The notes: generated by a model from the letters alone, not told the origin. Numbered from the stretch's first letter, positions 1-8,609 are shown. The stretch: DNA of 64,000 bases from Bhargavaea cecembensis (GCF_001619585.1 NZ_LQNT01000009.1:372001-436000), one strand, 5' to 3'. Program-made: numbers and translations.

Positions 1-117
1 CTTCCCGTTTTCCGTTAACCTGTCCGAATTTCTGCTGATTCATTCTGCTTCTGTGAAATCGTGTCCGGACATGATAGGATGGATGCAAATCATGCAATGA
101 GAACGGAGGAAAACGGG

Positions 118-639
118 ATGGCCAACAGTCTGTATAACCAGGAACAGCTGGCCGGGGCAATCTATATCATCAACAAGCATGCCAAGACCGCACCGGACAA
201 TGAATTTCTGTACAAGCTGAAAAGAGCGGCTCTTATGAAGATGATGGCAGACGGTTTTGCAGAAAAGGTCGGGCTCCAATCTGTCCCAAATCCGAAGTTC
301 AGCCGAAGACAGTCGGCGGTCCTCATTACATGCGGTGAATTTCATTTTCACCTGCCGCCGACCCGTGATGAAATAAAAACACTCCCCCATCTCGGTGAGC
401 CGGATCCGGACTACCGGAATCCGAAGGTACGCCTCGGGCTAAAGGCAGCCAAGCACCTTCTTCAGGAATATACCGGACTCACACCCGGGGATTCCGGGCG
501 GACATCGCCCGATAGCCAGTCAGGGAATTCGCCGGCACGGGACCTTTCATCAAGGAATGAATCGAAAAATTTTCCTGTTGCGGGCCGGCGAAACCAGAAA
601 CCGGCGCCTCCCCGGCACCGCTCCTGGTTTGACCAATGA
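118..639 (+). CDS. ykyB: YkyB family protein
   Basis: The protein of about 173 residues matches my recollection of Bacillus YkyB: an N-terminal stretch with HAKTAP, then FSRRQSAVLI, FHLPPT, LPHLG and YRNPK, ending in KHLLQEY. The C-terminal 45 residues are low-complexity (Ser, Pro, Arg rich) and not part of the conserved core. An in-frame GTG at 61 would lengthen it, but the ATG at 118 has a good ribosome site (CGGAGGA, 7 bases upstream), so I start there. Function is unknown in the family. It converges on ykwC with only about 10 bases between the two stop codons and no hairpin there. Confidence 0.85.
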   Translation: MANSLYNQEQLAGAIYIINKHAKTAPDNEFLYKLKRAALMKMMADGFAEKVGLQSVPNPKFSRRQSAVLITCGEFHFHLPPTRDEIKTLPHLGEPDPDYRNPKVRLGLKAAKHLLQEYTGLTPGDSGRTSPDSQSGNSPARDLSSRNESKNFPVAGRRNQKPAPPRHRSWFDQ

Positions 640-649
640 CATTCTTGTG

Positions 650-1516
650 TTATTGATACACCTTGTAGAGAGCCTGTGTCCCCTCATTTTCCGAGCCGGT
701 CTCGGCAAGTGCCGTGTACATCCGCTCTGCAAGCGCAACACCCGGAAGCTCGAGCCCCATCGCTTTTGATTCATCAAGTGCGATGCGGAGATCCTTCAGG
801 AAATGCTTGATATAGAACCCCGGTTCAAAGTCTCCCTTCAGCATGCGTGGTGCCAGATTGCTGAGCGTCCAGGAGCCCGCCGCACCGGCTGATATTGACT
901 TAAGTACACGCTCCGTGTCAAGCCCTGCCTTTCCTGCATAAGCAAGGGACTCACAGACACCGATCATGCTCGTTGCGATGACAATCTGATTTGACATTTT
1001 TACATGCTGTCCGGAACCGGCCGGCCCGTGGTGAACGATGTTTTGTCCGACCGCTTCCAGCAGCGGCAGAATCTCACGGAACGTGTCCTCAGGCCCTCCG
1101 CACATGATGGAAAGCGTCGCGTTTCGTGCACCGACATCTCCGCCCGAGACAGGTGCATCGATGGCCGCGCATCCTTTTGCTGCGGCTTCCTCTGCAATCC
1201 GTACTGCGAGCTTCGGTGACGAAGTCGTAAAATCGATGAGAATCGCCCCGCTCCGTACCGTACGGAAAATCCCCTGCTCCCCGAAGTAGACTTCCTGCAC
1301 GTCATGCGGATAGCCGACCATTGTCATGACGACATCTGCCCCGTCAGCCGCTTCTGAAGGACTGGCGACCCATGATGCACCTTTCCCCACGAGACTCTCT
1401 GCCTTCTCCCGTGTTCTTGTATAGACTGTCAGGCTGTGGCCGGCTTCCATCAGATGGCCGGCCATCGGGCCGCCCATCACACCTGCACCGATAAAAGCGA
1501 TTTTTTTCATTTCCAC
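650..1516 (-). CDS. ykwC: NAD(P)-dependent beta-hydroxyacid dehydrogenase, YkwC type
   Basis: This is a 3-hydroxyisobutyrate/6-phosphogluconate dehydrogenase-like oxidoreductase of usual length (288 residues). Visible are the Rossmann dinucleotide loop FIGAGVMGGPMAG (residues 8-20), the substrate loop DAPVSGGDVGA (120-130) and the catalytic-lysine segment GSGQHVKMSNQ with Lys173. The family oxidises beta-hydroxy acids with NAD or NADP; the actual substrate of YkwC is unknown. The chosen start is a GTG, six bases after GGGGGGA; an ATG two codons later is possible. It faces ykyB tail to tail. Confidence 0.88.
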   Translation of the reverse strand: MEMKKIAFIGAGVMGGPMAGHLMEAGHSLTVYTRTREKAESLVGKGASWVASPSEAADGADVVMTMVGYPHDVQEVYFGEQGIFRTVRSGAILIDFTTSSPKLAVRIAEEAAAKGCAAIDAPVSGGDVGARNATLSIMCGGPEDTFREILPLLEAVGQNIVHHGPAGSGQHVKMSNQIVIATSMIGVCESLAYAGKAGLDTERVLKSISAGAAGSWTLSNLAPRMLKGDFEPGFYIKHFLKDLRIALDESKAMGLELPGVALAERMYTALAETGSENEGTQALYKVYQ

Positions 1517-1572
1517 CTTCTATCCCCCCATTCGTTTCCTCCATTGTAGCAAATGGGGATCGGAGAGAGCGC

Positions 1573-1606
1573 ACAAAAAAGGGACGGTCCGCATGGCGGT
1601 CCGTCC
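1573..1606 (-). terminator. Rho-independent terminator
   Basis: An 11-base inverted repeat (GGACGGTCCGC / GCGGTCCGTCC, one mismatch) is followed on the minus strand by six T residues. It lies about 110 bases downstream of the Spo0E-like gene and ahead of ykwC. Confidence 0.75.
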
Positions 1607-1715
1607 AAGTAAAGGGGGAAATGAGAATGTTGCTGTGTTCAAAAGTAATATATCCTGAATTTGGTCAGTCTAAACATCAGAAAATCATTTTTTTCATTTT
1701 CGCCGAAAGATTCCT

Positions 1716-1883
1716 TTATTCCGGGTTCTGCAGCATGGTCTGATCCAGGGCATACCGATTCATCAGTTCATCCAGCTGCCGGCTCAGCCCTATTGTTTCC
1801 GGATGCCCCCGCCCTTTTTCCCTTGCGCTGACGGCCATCCTCTCCCTCAAATTCTCAATCTGCTCTTCTTTGGACTGCTTCAT
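1716..1883 (-). CDS. Spo0E-like aspartyl-phosphate phosphatase
   Basis: A 55-residue helical protein carrying the Spo0E signature LSRQLDELMNRY near the middle. Members of this family dephosphorylate the response regulator Spo0A~P (or related regulators) and so delay sporulation. Start: a GTG at 1898 opens the frame, but the ATG at 1883 sits just after GAGGGAGGG and is the better site. A sporulation-type histidine kinase lies 1.7 kb away, so inputs that raise and lower Spo0A phosphorylation may both be encoded here. Which Spo0E paralogue this corresponds to cannot be told from sequence alone. Confidence 0.85.
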   Translation of the reverse strand: MKQSKEEQIENLRERMAVSAREKGRGHPETIGLSRQLDELMNRYALDQTMLQNPE

Positions 1884-1993
1884 AGAACCCTCCCTCACCG
1901 GGTCAGTATCATCACAAAAACTGCTAAAAATTCTTTACTCATAAGAGAATATAAGGCAAACTGTTAGTTAATCAACAGGAAGGGGCGATATGG

Positions 1994-2182
1994 ATGAAAA
2001 TTGCCGAAGTGGGAAACATCATCGAGTTTAAAGACGGACTCCAGGGTATAGTTGAGAAGGTCAATGAGAACTCGGTCATCGTCGACCTGACGTTCATGGA
2101 AAATTTCAAGCAGCTGGATATGGAAGAAAAAACAGTCGTCAATCATAAACGTTATAAAATATTGTACGGCAGCAACGACTGA
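1994..2182 (+). CDS. ykvS: DUF2187 family protein YkvS
   Basis: A 62-residue protein matching Bacillus YkvS: AEVGNIIEFKDGLQG, KVNENSVIVDLT and KTVVNHKRYKI are hallmarks. It is predicted to form a small KOW/SH3-like beta barrel, a fold often used to bind nucleic acid, but its role is unknown. AGGAAGGGG lies 8 bases before the ATG. It is divergent from the Spo0E-like gene; the roughly 110-base gap presumably holds both promoters, though I could not pick a convincing pair. Confidence 0.85.
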   Translation: MKIAEVGNIIEFKDGLQGIVEKVNENSVIVDLTFMENFKQLDMEEKTVVNHKRYKILYGSND

Positions 2183-2264
2183 TCCAATACATACCCGCCA
2201 ATCATCCGTATAAATTTTCCGGACAGCCGGTTTTCCACAATACAGACAAGGAGGATCTGCAATC

Positions 2265-2969
2265 ATGCAACTCAAATGGAAACACTTATCCCTCTCGGCG
2301 GCCGCCGTCCTCATGCTGGCCGCTTGCGGCACAGCCGAGGAAGAAGCAGACAACAATCAGGATACACAGATGGAACAGGAAGAAACAGCGGATCAGAACC
2401 AGGGATCTGAGACTGATGAAGGAACCGAAAAAGAAGCCTCGGACGAAAATGCTCCAGATGAAGAGGACACGGAAGTCTCCGAACAGGAGGAAGCACGCGG
2501 CCCTGAACGGGAGCTGACCTATCAGTCCGGCACCAGCCAGCAGACAAGTCAGGCGAAGCTGACGAAAAGTGATGAGATGGACTACTCGATCTACGTCCTT
2601 GACGGCTATCAGCTTACGTCGGAAGAACCGAACAAAGATGTGCTCTACTGGAACGAGGACGAGCAGGTCTTCATGAGAATCGAAACGTTCGGTTCCGATG
2701 CCGACTATACCATGCTCACCGAGCAAATGGTCGGCTCCCTGGAATTTGACGGTGGAGAAGCGGCGGACGTTTCCGGGGAGTACAGCCTTGCAGAATCGGA
2801 CGGCATAGAAGAACTTGTCATCAGACAGCTTGAAACCGAAGAGGGCGTCACGACGGGTGCCGTCTTCATGAAGGACGGCATGACCGTGCGCCTGACCGTT
2901 TTCGACAAGCCCGAAGCCGGCCAGACCGATGCCCTTCTTTCCATGGGTGCAACCATCGGCCAGAAATAA
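2265..2969 (+). CDS. Secreted lipoprotein of unknown function
   Basis: A lipoprotein signal is clear: a basic start (KWKH), a hydrophobic run and the lipobox LAAC, with Cys21 as the lipidation site. Residues 24-85 form a highly acidic Glu/Asp/Gln-rich linker, typical of a spacer between membrane and folded domain. The C-terminal domain (about 90-234) has alternating beta and helix but no motif I recognise. AAGGAGG precedes the ATG. It follows ykvS by 82 bases and ends in a strong terminator, so it may be co-transcribed with ykvS. Confidence 0.8.
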   Translation: MQLKWKHLSLSAAAVLMLAACGTAEEEADNNQDTQMEQEETADQNQGSETDEGTEKEASDENAPDEEDTEVSEQEEARGPERELTYQSGTSQQTSQAKLTKSDEMDYSIYVLDGYQLTSEEPNKDVLYWNEDEQVFMRIETFGSDADYTMLTEQMVGSLEFDGGEAADVSGEYSLAESDGIEELVIRQLETEEGVTTGAVFMKDGMTVRLTVFDKPEAGQTDALLSMGATIGQK

Positions 2970-2980
2970 ATAGCTAATGA

Positions 2981-3011
2981 AAAAAGACCGGAAAAAAAAC
3001 CGGTCTTTTTA
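2981..3011. terminator. Bidirectional terminator
   Basis: A perfect 11-base stem AAAAAGACCGG / CCGGTCTTTTT with an A8 loop. It separates the convergent lipoprotein gene and MarR-type regulator gene and should serve both strands. Confidence 0.9.
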
Positions 3012-3024
3012 TATGCGCTTCTGT

Positions 3025-3471
3025 TCACTTGGAAAGATCCTTAATCGACAGACCGAGCTTTTTCAGCAGCTCAATGGCAGTCGACTTTTCTTCAGTACTC
3101 AGTGCCCCCATCAACCCGTGGAGGCTCTCCTCATGGACAGGGAAAATCTTGTCCAAAAGTTCCCTGCCCTCTGCTGTGATGTCAACGAACGTGACACGCC
3201 GATCGGTTTCGCAGATTGTCCGCTCAAGGTAGCCCCTTTTCTGGAGCTTGTCGATGACATAGGTCATCGAGCCGCTCGCAAGCAGAATCTTGCTGCCGAT
3301 CTTCTGAATTGGCTGGCTGCCCCTGTGATAGAGAAGCTCCAGCACTGCAAATTCTGTCGGGTTCAAACCGTATTCCGCGAAAAGCCGGTTGGCCTTTTCA
3401 GAGATCACTTTGTGTGCCCTCGAAAGAACCACGAATAGTTTTAATGATTGTTCACTGCCGTTTTCCTGCAT
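3025..3471 (-). CDS. mhqR: MarR family regulator, MhqR-like
   Basis: A 148-residue winged-helix MarR protein. The recognition-helix region KIGSKILLASGSMTYVIDKL and the wing with the conserved DRR (TDRRVTFVDIT) are plain, and the N-terminal half (LKLFVVLSRA, GLNPTEFAVLELLYH) resembles B. subtilis MhqR (YkvE). That protein represses quinone- and diamide-induced dioxygenase and azoreductase genes. In B. subtilis mhqR also neighbours a sporulation kinase gene (kinD), as here. No target operator could be identified. The start is ATG after AGGGGATGA. Assignment to MhqR rather than another MarR subgroup is moderate. Confidence 0.7.
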   Translation of the reverse strand: MQENGSEQSLKLFVVLSRAHKVISEKANRLFAEYGLNPTEFAVLELLYHRGSQPIQKIGSKILLASGSMTYVIDKLQKRGYLERTICETDRRVTFVDITAEGRELLDKIFPVHEESLHGLMGALSTEEKSTAIELLKKLGLSIKDLSK

Positions 3472-3552
3472 GCTTTCATCCCCTGCCGATGTTACTGATC
3501 CATTTATTATAGGATGCCTCTCCGGGAAGTGTCAAAACTGATCAGCCGACGC

Positions 3553-5019
3553 CTATGGAATGAGGACAGCCCCATCGGCATCAGTCTGAACCGAAGTATT
3601 TTCATAGACAGGAACAAGCAGTTCGATCCGTGTCCCCTTGCCAAGCTCAGATTTGACGAAGAGATGGCCGCCCATCGACTCCGCCGTCTCAAGGACAAAC
3701 GGAAGTCCCAGGCCTGTCCCTTCCCGCTTGGTTGTGAAGAAGGGGAGGAAGACCTGCTTGATCTGAAGATCAGTCATCCCGCTGCCTTCATCGCTGAAAG
3801 CGACAACGATATGCCCGTCGTCGTAATTCTCGAGGGAGACGATCAGCGTCGTCTCTTCTCCCGAGGCCTCAATCGCATTCTTGATCAGGTTGATGAAGGC
3901 CTGTTTCATTCGGTGTTTTTTTCCTTTTACCGGGACAGCTCCCCCTACCTGGTTGTCCATGAAGATGGCAATCCTTCTCATGGTTGCCTGCGGCTCCATG
4001 ACAGTCACCACGTCACACAGGCATTTATACAGGTCGAATACCTCTTCCTCCTGATCCGTCGGTTTAGACAAAGTCAGGAACTCTGCCATGAGCGATTCCA
4101 TTCTGTCCATCTCACTGTCAATGACATTTACATACCGGACCGAGTCCCCTTCAGCGGACAGCTTCAGCAGCTCGGTAAATCCCCTGACGGAGGTCATCGC
4201 ATTTTTCAGCTCGTGCGCGATGCTTGCAGCCAGCTGCCCGATCGCGGACAGGGATCCGCTATGCTCCATCTGGCGCTTCATGAGGACTTTTTCAGTATCG
4301 TCACGGACAGAAGCCACGATGAACTCCTCTTGCTGTTCATAGTAGACAAATACGTGATAGAACCGCTCTTCCCCGTCCGAGGTGACAAAACGGTGTTTGA
4401 ATTCTGCTTGTCCGTTTTTCTCCAGACCATGCCTGACAAGCTGAAACTCTTCTTCGGTTAAGCCAATTTTAAGAAGTTCCGTATGACGGCGGCCTATCAG
4501 ATCATTCGGGTTCAGACCGTAAAAATGCATAATCCGGTCATTGACATCCCGGATTGTTCCGTCCTTTCCGAATACCAGGTAACAGTTCACTTCATGGCGG
4601 AAAATGCTGTGATAAGCTTGCGCTCCGCCGCGTTGGCCGCCTGCCTGTTCCCCAATTTTAATCCGGAGAATGACATCATTGGAATGCCTGAAGACCGTCC
4701 CGATCACTTCGATGTCCGAATAGGCCATTCCTGAGGGGTTTGCCAGGCCGAAGCGCGAGGACACCCTCCGGCCGGGATTCACCTGGCTGATGAAAGTCGA
4801 CCAGCCCGTCTCCTGCCCGGTAAGGAGCACCTTGTCCATCATGCTTCCCGGGAAGAGACCAAGGGTTTTAACAGCCGTTGGATTAGAACGCAGACATTCG
4901 TTATTCCGGTTGACCATGACAATTGCGTCATCTGTTTCATCAAACAGGAAGTCGAGTGTTTCCATTATCGAATTGGTTGGCACGCTCCACACCGGCCTTT
5001 CTCCGTTTTGGACTAGCAT
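3553..5019 (-). CDS. Cytosolic PAS-domain histidine kinase, sporulation type
   Basis: A 488-residue sensor kinase without membrane segments. Order: a PAS-like domain (about 20-120), a second PAS (about 135-245), HisKA with His269 in SIAHELKNAMTSVRGF, then HATPase with N box (Asn381), G1 box SDEGSGM (from 409) and G2 box GTGLGL (434-439). The general layout is that of KinA/KinE-type kinases that phosphorylate Spo0F, and the neighbouring mhqR-like gene recalls the kinD locus. One oddity is that the residue after His-Glu-x-x-Asn, nearly always Pro in this subfamily, is Ala here. No strong ribosome site precedes the ATG, so the start is uncertain; no cognate response regulator is adjacent, again typical of phosphorelay kinases. 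Confidence 0.88.
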   Translation of the reverse strand: MLVQNGERPVWSVPTNSIMETLDFLFDETDDAIVMVNRNNECLRSNPTAVKTLGLFPGSMMDKVLLTGQETGWSTFISQVNPGRRVSSRFGLANPSGMAYSDIEVIGTVFRHSNDVILRIKIGEQAGGQRGGAQAYHSIFRHEVNCYLVFGKDGTIRDVNDRIMHFYGLNPNDLIGRRHTELLKIGLTEEEFQLVRHGLEKNGQAEFKHRFVTSDGEERFYHVFVYYEQQEEFIVASVRDDTEKVLMKRQMEHSGSLSAIGQLAASIAHELKNAMTSVRGFTELLKLSAEGDSVRYVNVIDSEMDRMESLMAEFLTLSKPTDQEEEVFDLYKCLCDVVTVMEPQATMRRIAIFMDNQVGGAVPVKGKKHRMKQAFINLIKNAIEASGEETTLIVSLENYDDGHIVVAFSDEGSGMTDLQIKQVFLPFFTTKREGTGLGLPFVLETAESMGGHLFVKSELGKGTRIELLVPVYENTSVQTDADGAVLIP

Positions 5020-5097
5020 ATGAAGGAAAATTAAGGATCATGACTTCAGCAAGCACGATCTCAGTGATTTAATTCTGATTATTCCATATTTTTAAAG

Positions 5098-5131
5098 CTC
5101 CTAATATAAGACTATTTACTCATATTAGGAG
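5098..5131. repeat. Inverted repeat upstream of the kinase gene
   Basis: CTCCTAATAT and ATATTAGGAG form a perfect 10-base inverted repeat with a 14-base A/T-rich loop, about 80 bases upstream of the kinase start. No T-run follows on either side, so a terminator is unlikely; an operator or an mRNA hairpin are alternatives. Confidence 0.55.
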
Positions 5132-5176
5132 GCTGAGGTCAAGTTCATCATCTTAATATTCACTAAAATGAATAAA

Positions 5177-5207
5177 CATCCGTCAAGACGATATGTCCTG
5201 ACGGATG
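5177..5207 (-). terminator. Terminator of ktrD
   Basis: A 13-base stem (CATCCGTCAAGAC / GTCCTGACGGATG, one mismatch) with loop GATAT just after the ktrD stop codon, followed on the minus strand by a T-rich tract. Confidence 0.8.
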
Positions 5208-5210
5208 CAT

Positions 5211-6590
5211 TCACCCGATGATCACACGCTCTTTCGGGTATCGGTAATTTAATTTTTGTGGTTTTCCACCCAATGTGAACAGGAAAGAAATCAGCCCGAC
5301 CCTTCCCACAAACATGAGAAACATGAGGATCACCTTGCCGAATCCGCTTAGATCTCCCGTGATTCCGAGCGACATGCCGCAGGTTCCGAATGCCGATGTG
5401 ATTTCAAAAACCAGGGCGGTCAGCGGAACACCACTTTCTGTGATTGACATAATCATCACTGACACGAGCACAAGGAATCCTGCGATGAGGATGACTGCGT
5501 AGGACCGGTATACATCTACGAGTTTGATTTCCCTTCCGAAAATCTGAATAATGTCCTTGCCCCTTGCGAAGTTGATGAGAAACAGAACGGCAATCGCAAA
5601 AGTGGTCGTCCGGATCCCGCCGCCGACCGAACTCGGGGAAGCCCCGATGAACATCAGAAAACTGATGAACACATCCGTCGCCTCTGAGAACCGGGTGATG
5701 TCCATCGTGGTCAGTCCGCCGGACCGGGCAGAAACCGAATGGAACATCGCAGCAAACAGGGCTTCATGCCACTGCATGCCTTTGAACGAGTGAAAAGATT
5801 CAATAAGAAGGATGACAAGGGTTCCCGCTGCCAGGAGAATACCGAACGTAGCTGTCGTGATTTTGGCGAACAGAGAAAACCGGAACGAAGCTTCCTTATT
5901 CGACAGGAAGCGCTTGACTTCAATCAGGACCGGAAAACCGATTGCGCCCAGTACAATCAGTGCCATCGTCACCAGCTGGACAAAATAATCATTAAAATAA
6001 GGGGTCATGGATTCGCTGTTGATCGTGAAGCCCGCGTTGGTCGTCGCAGTGACCGAATGGAACATCCCGTTAAGAAGGGCATCCCGGAAGGACTCGTAGT
6101 ATTTGGTGAAATAAAGCGTCAGCACACTTCCGCCGACCAGTTCAATGAGAATCATGATTTTCATGATTTCCCGGATCAGCTTGACCGCACCGGCCATGCT
6201 GTACTGGTTATGGTCGACCATGATCAGCTGCCTTTCCCGAAGCCCGATCCTTCTTCTGATCAGCAGCCAGAAAAAAGTTCCGATAGACATGACACCGATC
6301 CCACCGAAGTGCAGGACAACCATGAACATGATAATGCCGAAGGTTGTGTATGTGGCGCTCAGATCGATTACGGACAGGCCGGTCACACTCACTGCGCTTA
6401 CAGCCGTGAACAGACCGTCAATGAAGCTGATGTCCACTCCGGGCCGGTGGACGCCCGGCAGGTTGAGAAGTATCGCCGAGATGGAGATTGCAAAAAAGTA
6501 ATAGATGACAAGAACACGGGCAGGTGTCAGCTTCTGGTTCCTGATTCTGGAAAGCAGCTTCTGCCTCCGTGTCATCTCTTTTAATGGCAT
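5211..6590 (-). CDS. ktrD: Ktr-type potassium uptake channel subunit
   Basis: A 459-residue TrkH/KtrB-family integral membrane protein that carries K+ (usually with Na+ dependence) into the cell as part of a Ktr complex with a cytosolic KtrC/KtrA-type RCK partner. Four repeated membrane-pore-membrane units are visible with selectivity-filter loops SVTGLS, TTNAGF, ARSGGL and GTCGMS. The start MPLKEMTRRQ matches a short basic cytosolic N-terminus. No partner RCK gene is adjacent, which fits KtrD (a solitary gene in B. subtilis) better than KtrB, normally paired with ktrA. No c-di-AMP riboswitch could be recognised in the short upstream gap. Confidence 0.87.
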   Translation of the reverse strand: MPLKEMTRRQKLLSRIRNQKLTPARVLVIYYFFAISISAILLNLPGVHRPGVDISFIDGLFTAVSAVSVTGLSVIDLSATYTTFGIIMFMVVLHFGGIGVMSIGTFFWLLIRRRIGLRERQLIMVDHNQYSMAGAVKLIREIMKIMILIELVGGSVLTLYFTKYYESFRDALLNGMFHSVTATTNAGFTINSESMTPYFNDYFVQLVTMALIVLGAIGFPVLIEVKRFLSNKEASFRFSLFAKITTATFGILLAAGTLVILLIESFHSFKGMQWHEALFAAMFHSVSARSGGLTTMDITRFSEATDVFISFLMFIGASPSSVGGGIRTTTFAIAVLFLINFARGKDIIQIFGREIKLVDVYRSYAVILIAGFLVLVSVMIMSITESGVPLTALVFEITSAFGTCGMSLGITGDLSGFGKVILMFLMFVGRVGLISFLFTLGGKPQKLNYRYPKERVIIG

Positions 6591-6684
6591 AGGGATCCCG
6601 TGTCCTTTCCGTCGAGCCTCACATGATGTCTCATTTTATAGAAATCCGCCAAAAAAAGAAAGGTGGATGGCAAACAGCACCGGC

Positions 6685-7866
6685 TCAATTGCCGCGGCCG
6701 TTTCCATTTCCACCATTCCCGTTTCCGCTGTTCTTATTCTGCTGACCATTATTTGACGATTTTGCCTGTCCGGGAGAAACCCGGTCGCCATCCGAATTTT
6801 CGCCGGGCCTCACTTTATTCTGCGGGTTTGCATGCGGTGGCGGGCCGGATGGTTTTTTCTGTCCTGCATGGCCTGGAGGCGTGGTCTTCTTGTCCTGTCC
6901 GGCGTGTCCAGGGGGCGGGGTTTTCTTGTCTTGCCCTGAATGTGCAGGAGGGTTCCCTTGGTTGTCCCGCTTTTCCGAAGGTTCCTTTTTCGGACTGGCT
7001 TGCGCCGGCTTCGCAGATTCCTCCGGTTTCCCTCCATGCCCTCCGTTTTCCTGAAGATCACCGGCAGGTTTACTTTGTTCATCACCTTTAGGCAAAACAG
7101 ACGGATCAGGATTGACTTCCGCTTTCTCCCGCGGCGCCGGAACAGTCTCTTTCGCTGCGGCGTCCGGACGGTCCGGCTTTACATCCGCTTCCTCATGACC
7201 GATGTTCTCTGCAGGCGCAGTTTTTTGCGTCTCCTCGTTTTTCTTTTGAAGGCTGCTGATCGGTACGCCTTCGTTCCAAGCCCGGTCCCGCAAGTCCCCG
7301 TCAGCTTCCGAAACACTCAGCAGCATTCCTTCTTCTCCCGCCGCATTCTCGATGAAGTGAACAGTCCGGTCAATGACGTCGGCCAACTTTTCATCTGATG
7401 CTTCCACCGATGTGACTGTCAGTTCCCTGTCATCTTCCCCATACTCTGTGAAAATCCGGCCAAGCAGCACAGTCACATCCTTGCCGTCCCAGTCTCCGAA
7501 CTTTCGGATAAGTACGGACCCATCATCATTGAGCGGTGTCAGTTCCCGGACTTTCCCATCACTGTCAATCCCGATTTCGACGGCTGGGTTCACTTCCAGC
7601 TGGATAAAGGCAAGAGCAGGCTCCCTGAATGGCAGGAAGAGTGCGGACAGAAAGATCAGCATAACCGCGGCCAGCAGCACAGCTAACGCAGCCGGTTTCC
7701 GTGCTGCCGAAAGCTTTAGGCGACTATTGGTCCCCACAGGTGAAACATGGGTTTCCGATCCGATCTCCCTTCCCTGCGCCTCACCCTTGATAAACCGGCC
7801 GTCAGGTGTGAGGATGACCACATCTTCTTTATCTTGATCAACTATGATCCCCTTGATCTTGTTCAT
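6685..7866 (-). CDS. rsgI: Anti-sigma-I factor RsgI
   Basis: A 393-residue single-pass membrane anti-sigma factor. The N-terminal RsgI_N domain (KGIIVDQD..., LTPDGRF) should bind SigI in the cytosol. One membrane segment lies near residues 58-80, then an extracellular conserved region (EVNPAVEIGID, GKVRELTPLNDDG), and finally a long Pro/Lys/Gly/Asn-rich tail with several degenerate copies of PPGHAGQDKKT. The start codon ATG overlaps the sigI stop as ATGA, so the two are translationally coupled; an ATG four codons earlier lacks ribosome-site spacing. Family knowledge: RsgI holds SigI inactive until heat or wall stress. Confidence 0.9.
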   Translation of the reverse strand: MNKIKGIIVDQDKEDVVILTPDGRFIKGEAQGREIGSETHVSPVGTNSRLKLSAARKPAALAVLLAAVMLIFLSALFLPFREPALAFIQLEVNPAVEIGIDSDGKVRELTPLNDDGSVLIRKFGDWDGKDVTVLLGRIFTEYGEDDRELTVTSVEASDEKLADVIDRTVHFIENAAGEEGMLLSVSEADGDLRDRAWNEGVPISSLQKKNEETQKTAPAENIGHEEADVKPDRPDAAAKETVPAPREKAEVNPDPSVLPKGDEQSKPAGDLQENGGHGGKPEESAKPAQASPKKEPSEKRDNQGNPPAHSGQDKKTPPPGHAGQDKKTTPPGHAGQKKPSGPPPHANPQNKVRPGENSDGDRVSPGQAKSSNNGQQNKNSGNGNGGNGNGRGN

Positions 7867-8609
7867 TCGGGCATCCATCCTTTTAAATACTCCCGGAGCA
7901 TCGGCAGGTTGCTGTTATTGAGAACCACCATTGCCAGGATATACTTGCGGTGACGCTCAATCGTTTTTCTCGAGACACCCACCAGCTGTTCGATCTTCCT
8001 GATCGGGAGGCGTTTCCTGCGCAGAGTCTCGCTTTTCATATCTTCGGAACTGCAGACGATCACGGCAATGTCCATCGCTGTCTTCCTTGCATCCGCATGC
8101 TTCGGAGAGACGTCGGCCAGTTCCCTGAACGACAATCCGAAGCCGGAAAGCAGTTCAGAATAGATCCGGATCTCTTCGCGCCGGGCCTCTGCCTCCTGCT
8201 CCTCGGAAAAACGGGTGTAGGAGGCCGCATCTGCCGAAGTTGCGGCTTCCTCTTCCCCTTTGGCAAGGTATCCGGCCAGACCGCTCCTCGATTCCTTCCG
8301 CAGATGGTCAATCAGTTTGCGTCGGATGACGAGATGAGCAAATGTCATAAAAGACGCATCCCGGGAGCGGTCGTATTTCATGACTGCTTCATGGAAACCG
8401 CCGAGGGCAATACTATATTCATCATCATGTTCGTCAATATACCGGTTGCATGCCAAATAAGCCGCCTTCTTCAGGAATGGCGAGTAGGCCCGGAGCAGCC
8501 CGTCCAATTCTTCATCCGAACCATTTTGGGCAAGAAGCACACACTCTTCCACATCCGGGGCTCCGCGGTTTTTCCGGTTCATGAACCCGTTGAACGTCGT
8601 TATCAGCAC
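7863..8609 (-). CDS. sigI: RNA polymerase sigma factor SigI
   Basis: A 248-residue sigma-70 family factor of the SigI group. Region 2 is visible in YIDEHDDEYSIALGGFHEAV and FMTFAHLVIRRKLIDHLRKE; the C-terminal DNA-binding part contains IRKIEQLVGVSRKTIERHRKYI. SigI directs heat and cell-wall stress genes in Bacillus. The start is GTG, seven bases after a strong AGGTGAGG. A -10-like TACAAT (minus strand, 8650-8645) lies 35 bases upstream of the start; a possible autoregulatory SigI site is discussed among the findings. It forms a two-gene operon with rsgI. Confidence 0.92.
   Translation of the reverse strand: MLITTFNGFMNRKNRGAPDVEECVLLAQNGSDEELDGLLRAYSPFLKKAAYLACNRYIDEHDDEYSIALGGFHEAVMKYDRSRDASFMTFAHLVIRRKLIDHLRKESRSGLAGYLAKGEEEAATSADAASYTRFSEEQEAEARREEIRIYSELLSGFGLSFRELADVSPKHADARKTAMDIAVIVCSSEDMKSETLRRKRLPIRKIEQLVGVSRKTIERHRKYILAMVVLNNSNLPMLREYLKGWMPE

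Noticed and set aside
3514-4461. 315-codon plus-strand frame opposite the histidine kinase
   Set aside because: Kinase motifs are complete on the minus strand; the plus-strand product shows no domain.
6591-6684. c-di-AMP riboswitch in front of ktrD
   Set aside because: Such elements precede some ktr genes, but the gap to rsgI is under 100 bases and contains none of the ydaO consensus.
6850-6955. Tandem DNA repeats as a CRISPR array
   Set aside because: The repeats are degenerate, in frame and inside rsgI coding sequence; there are no spacers.
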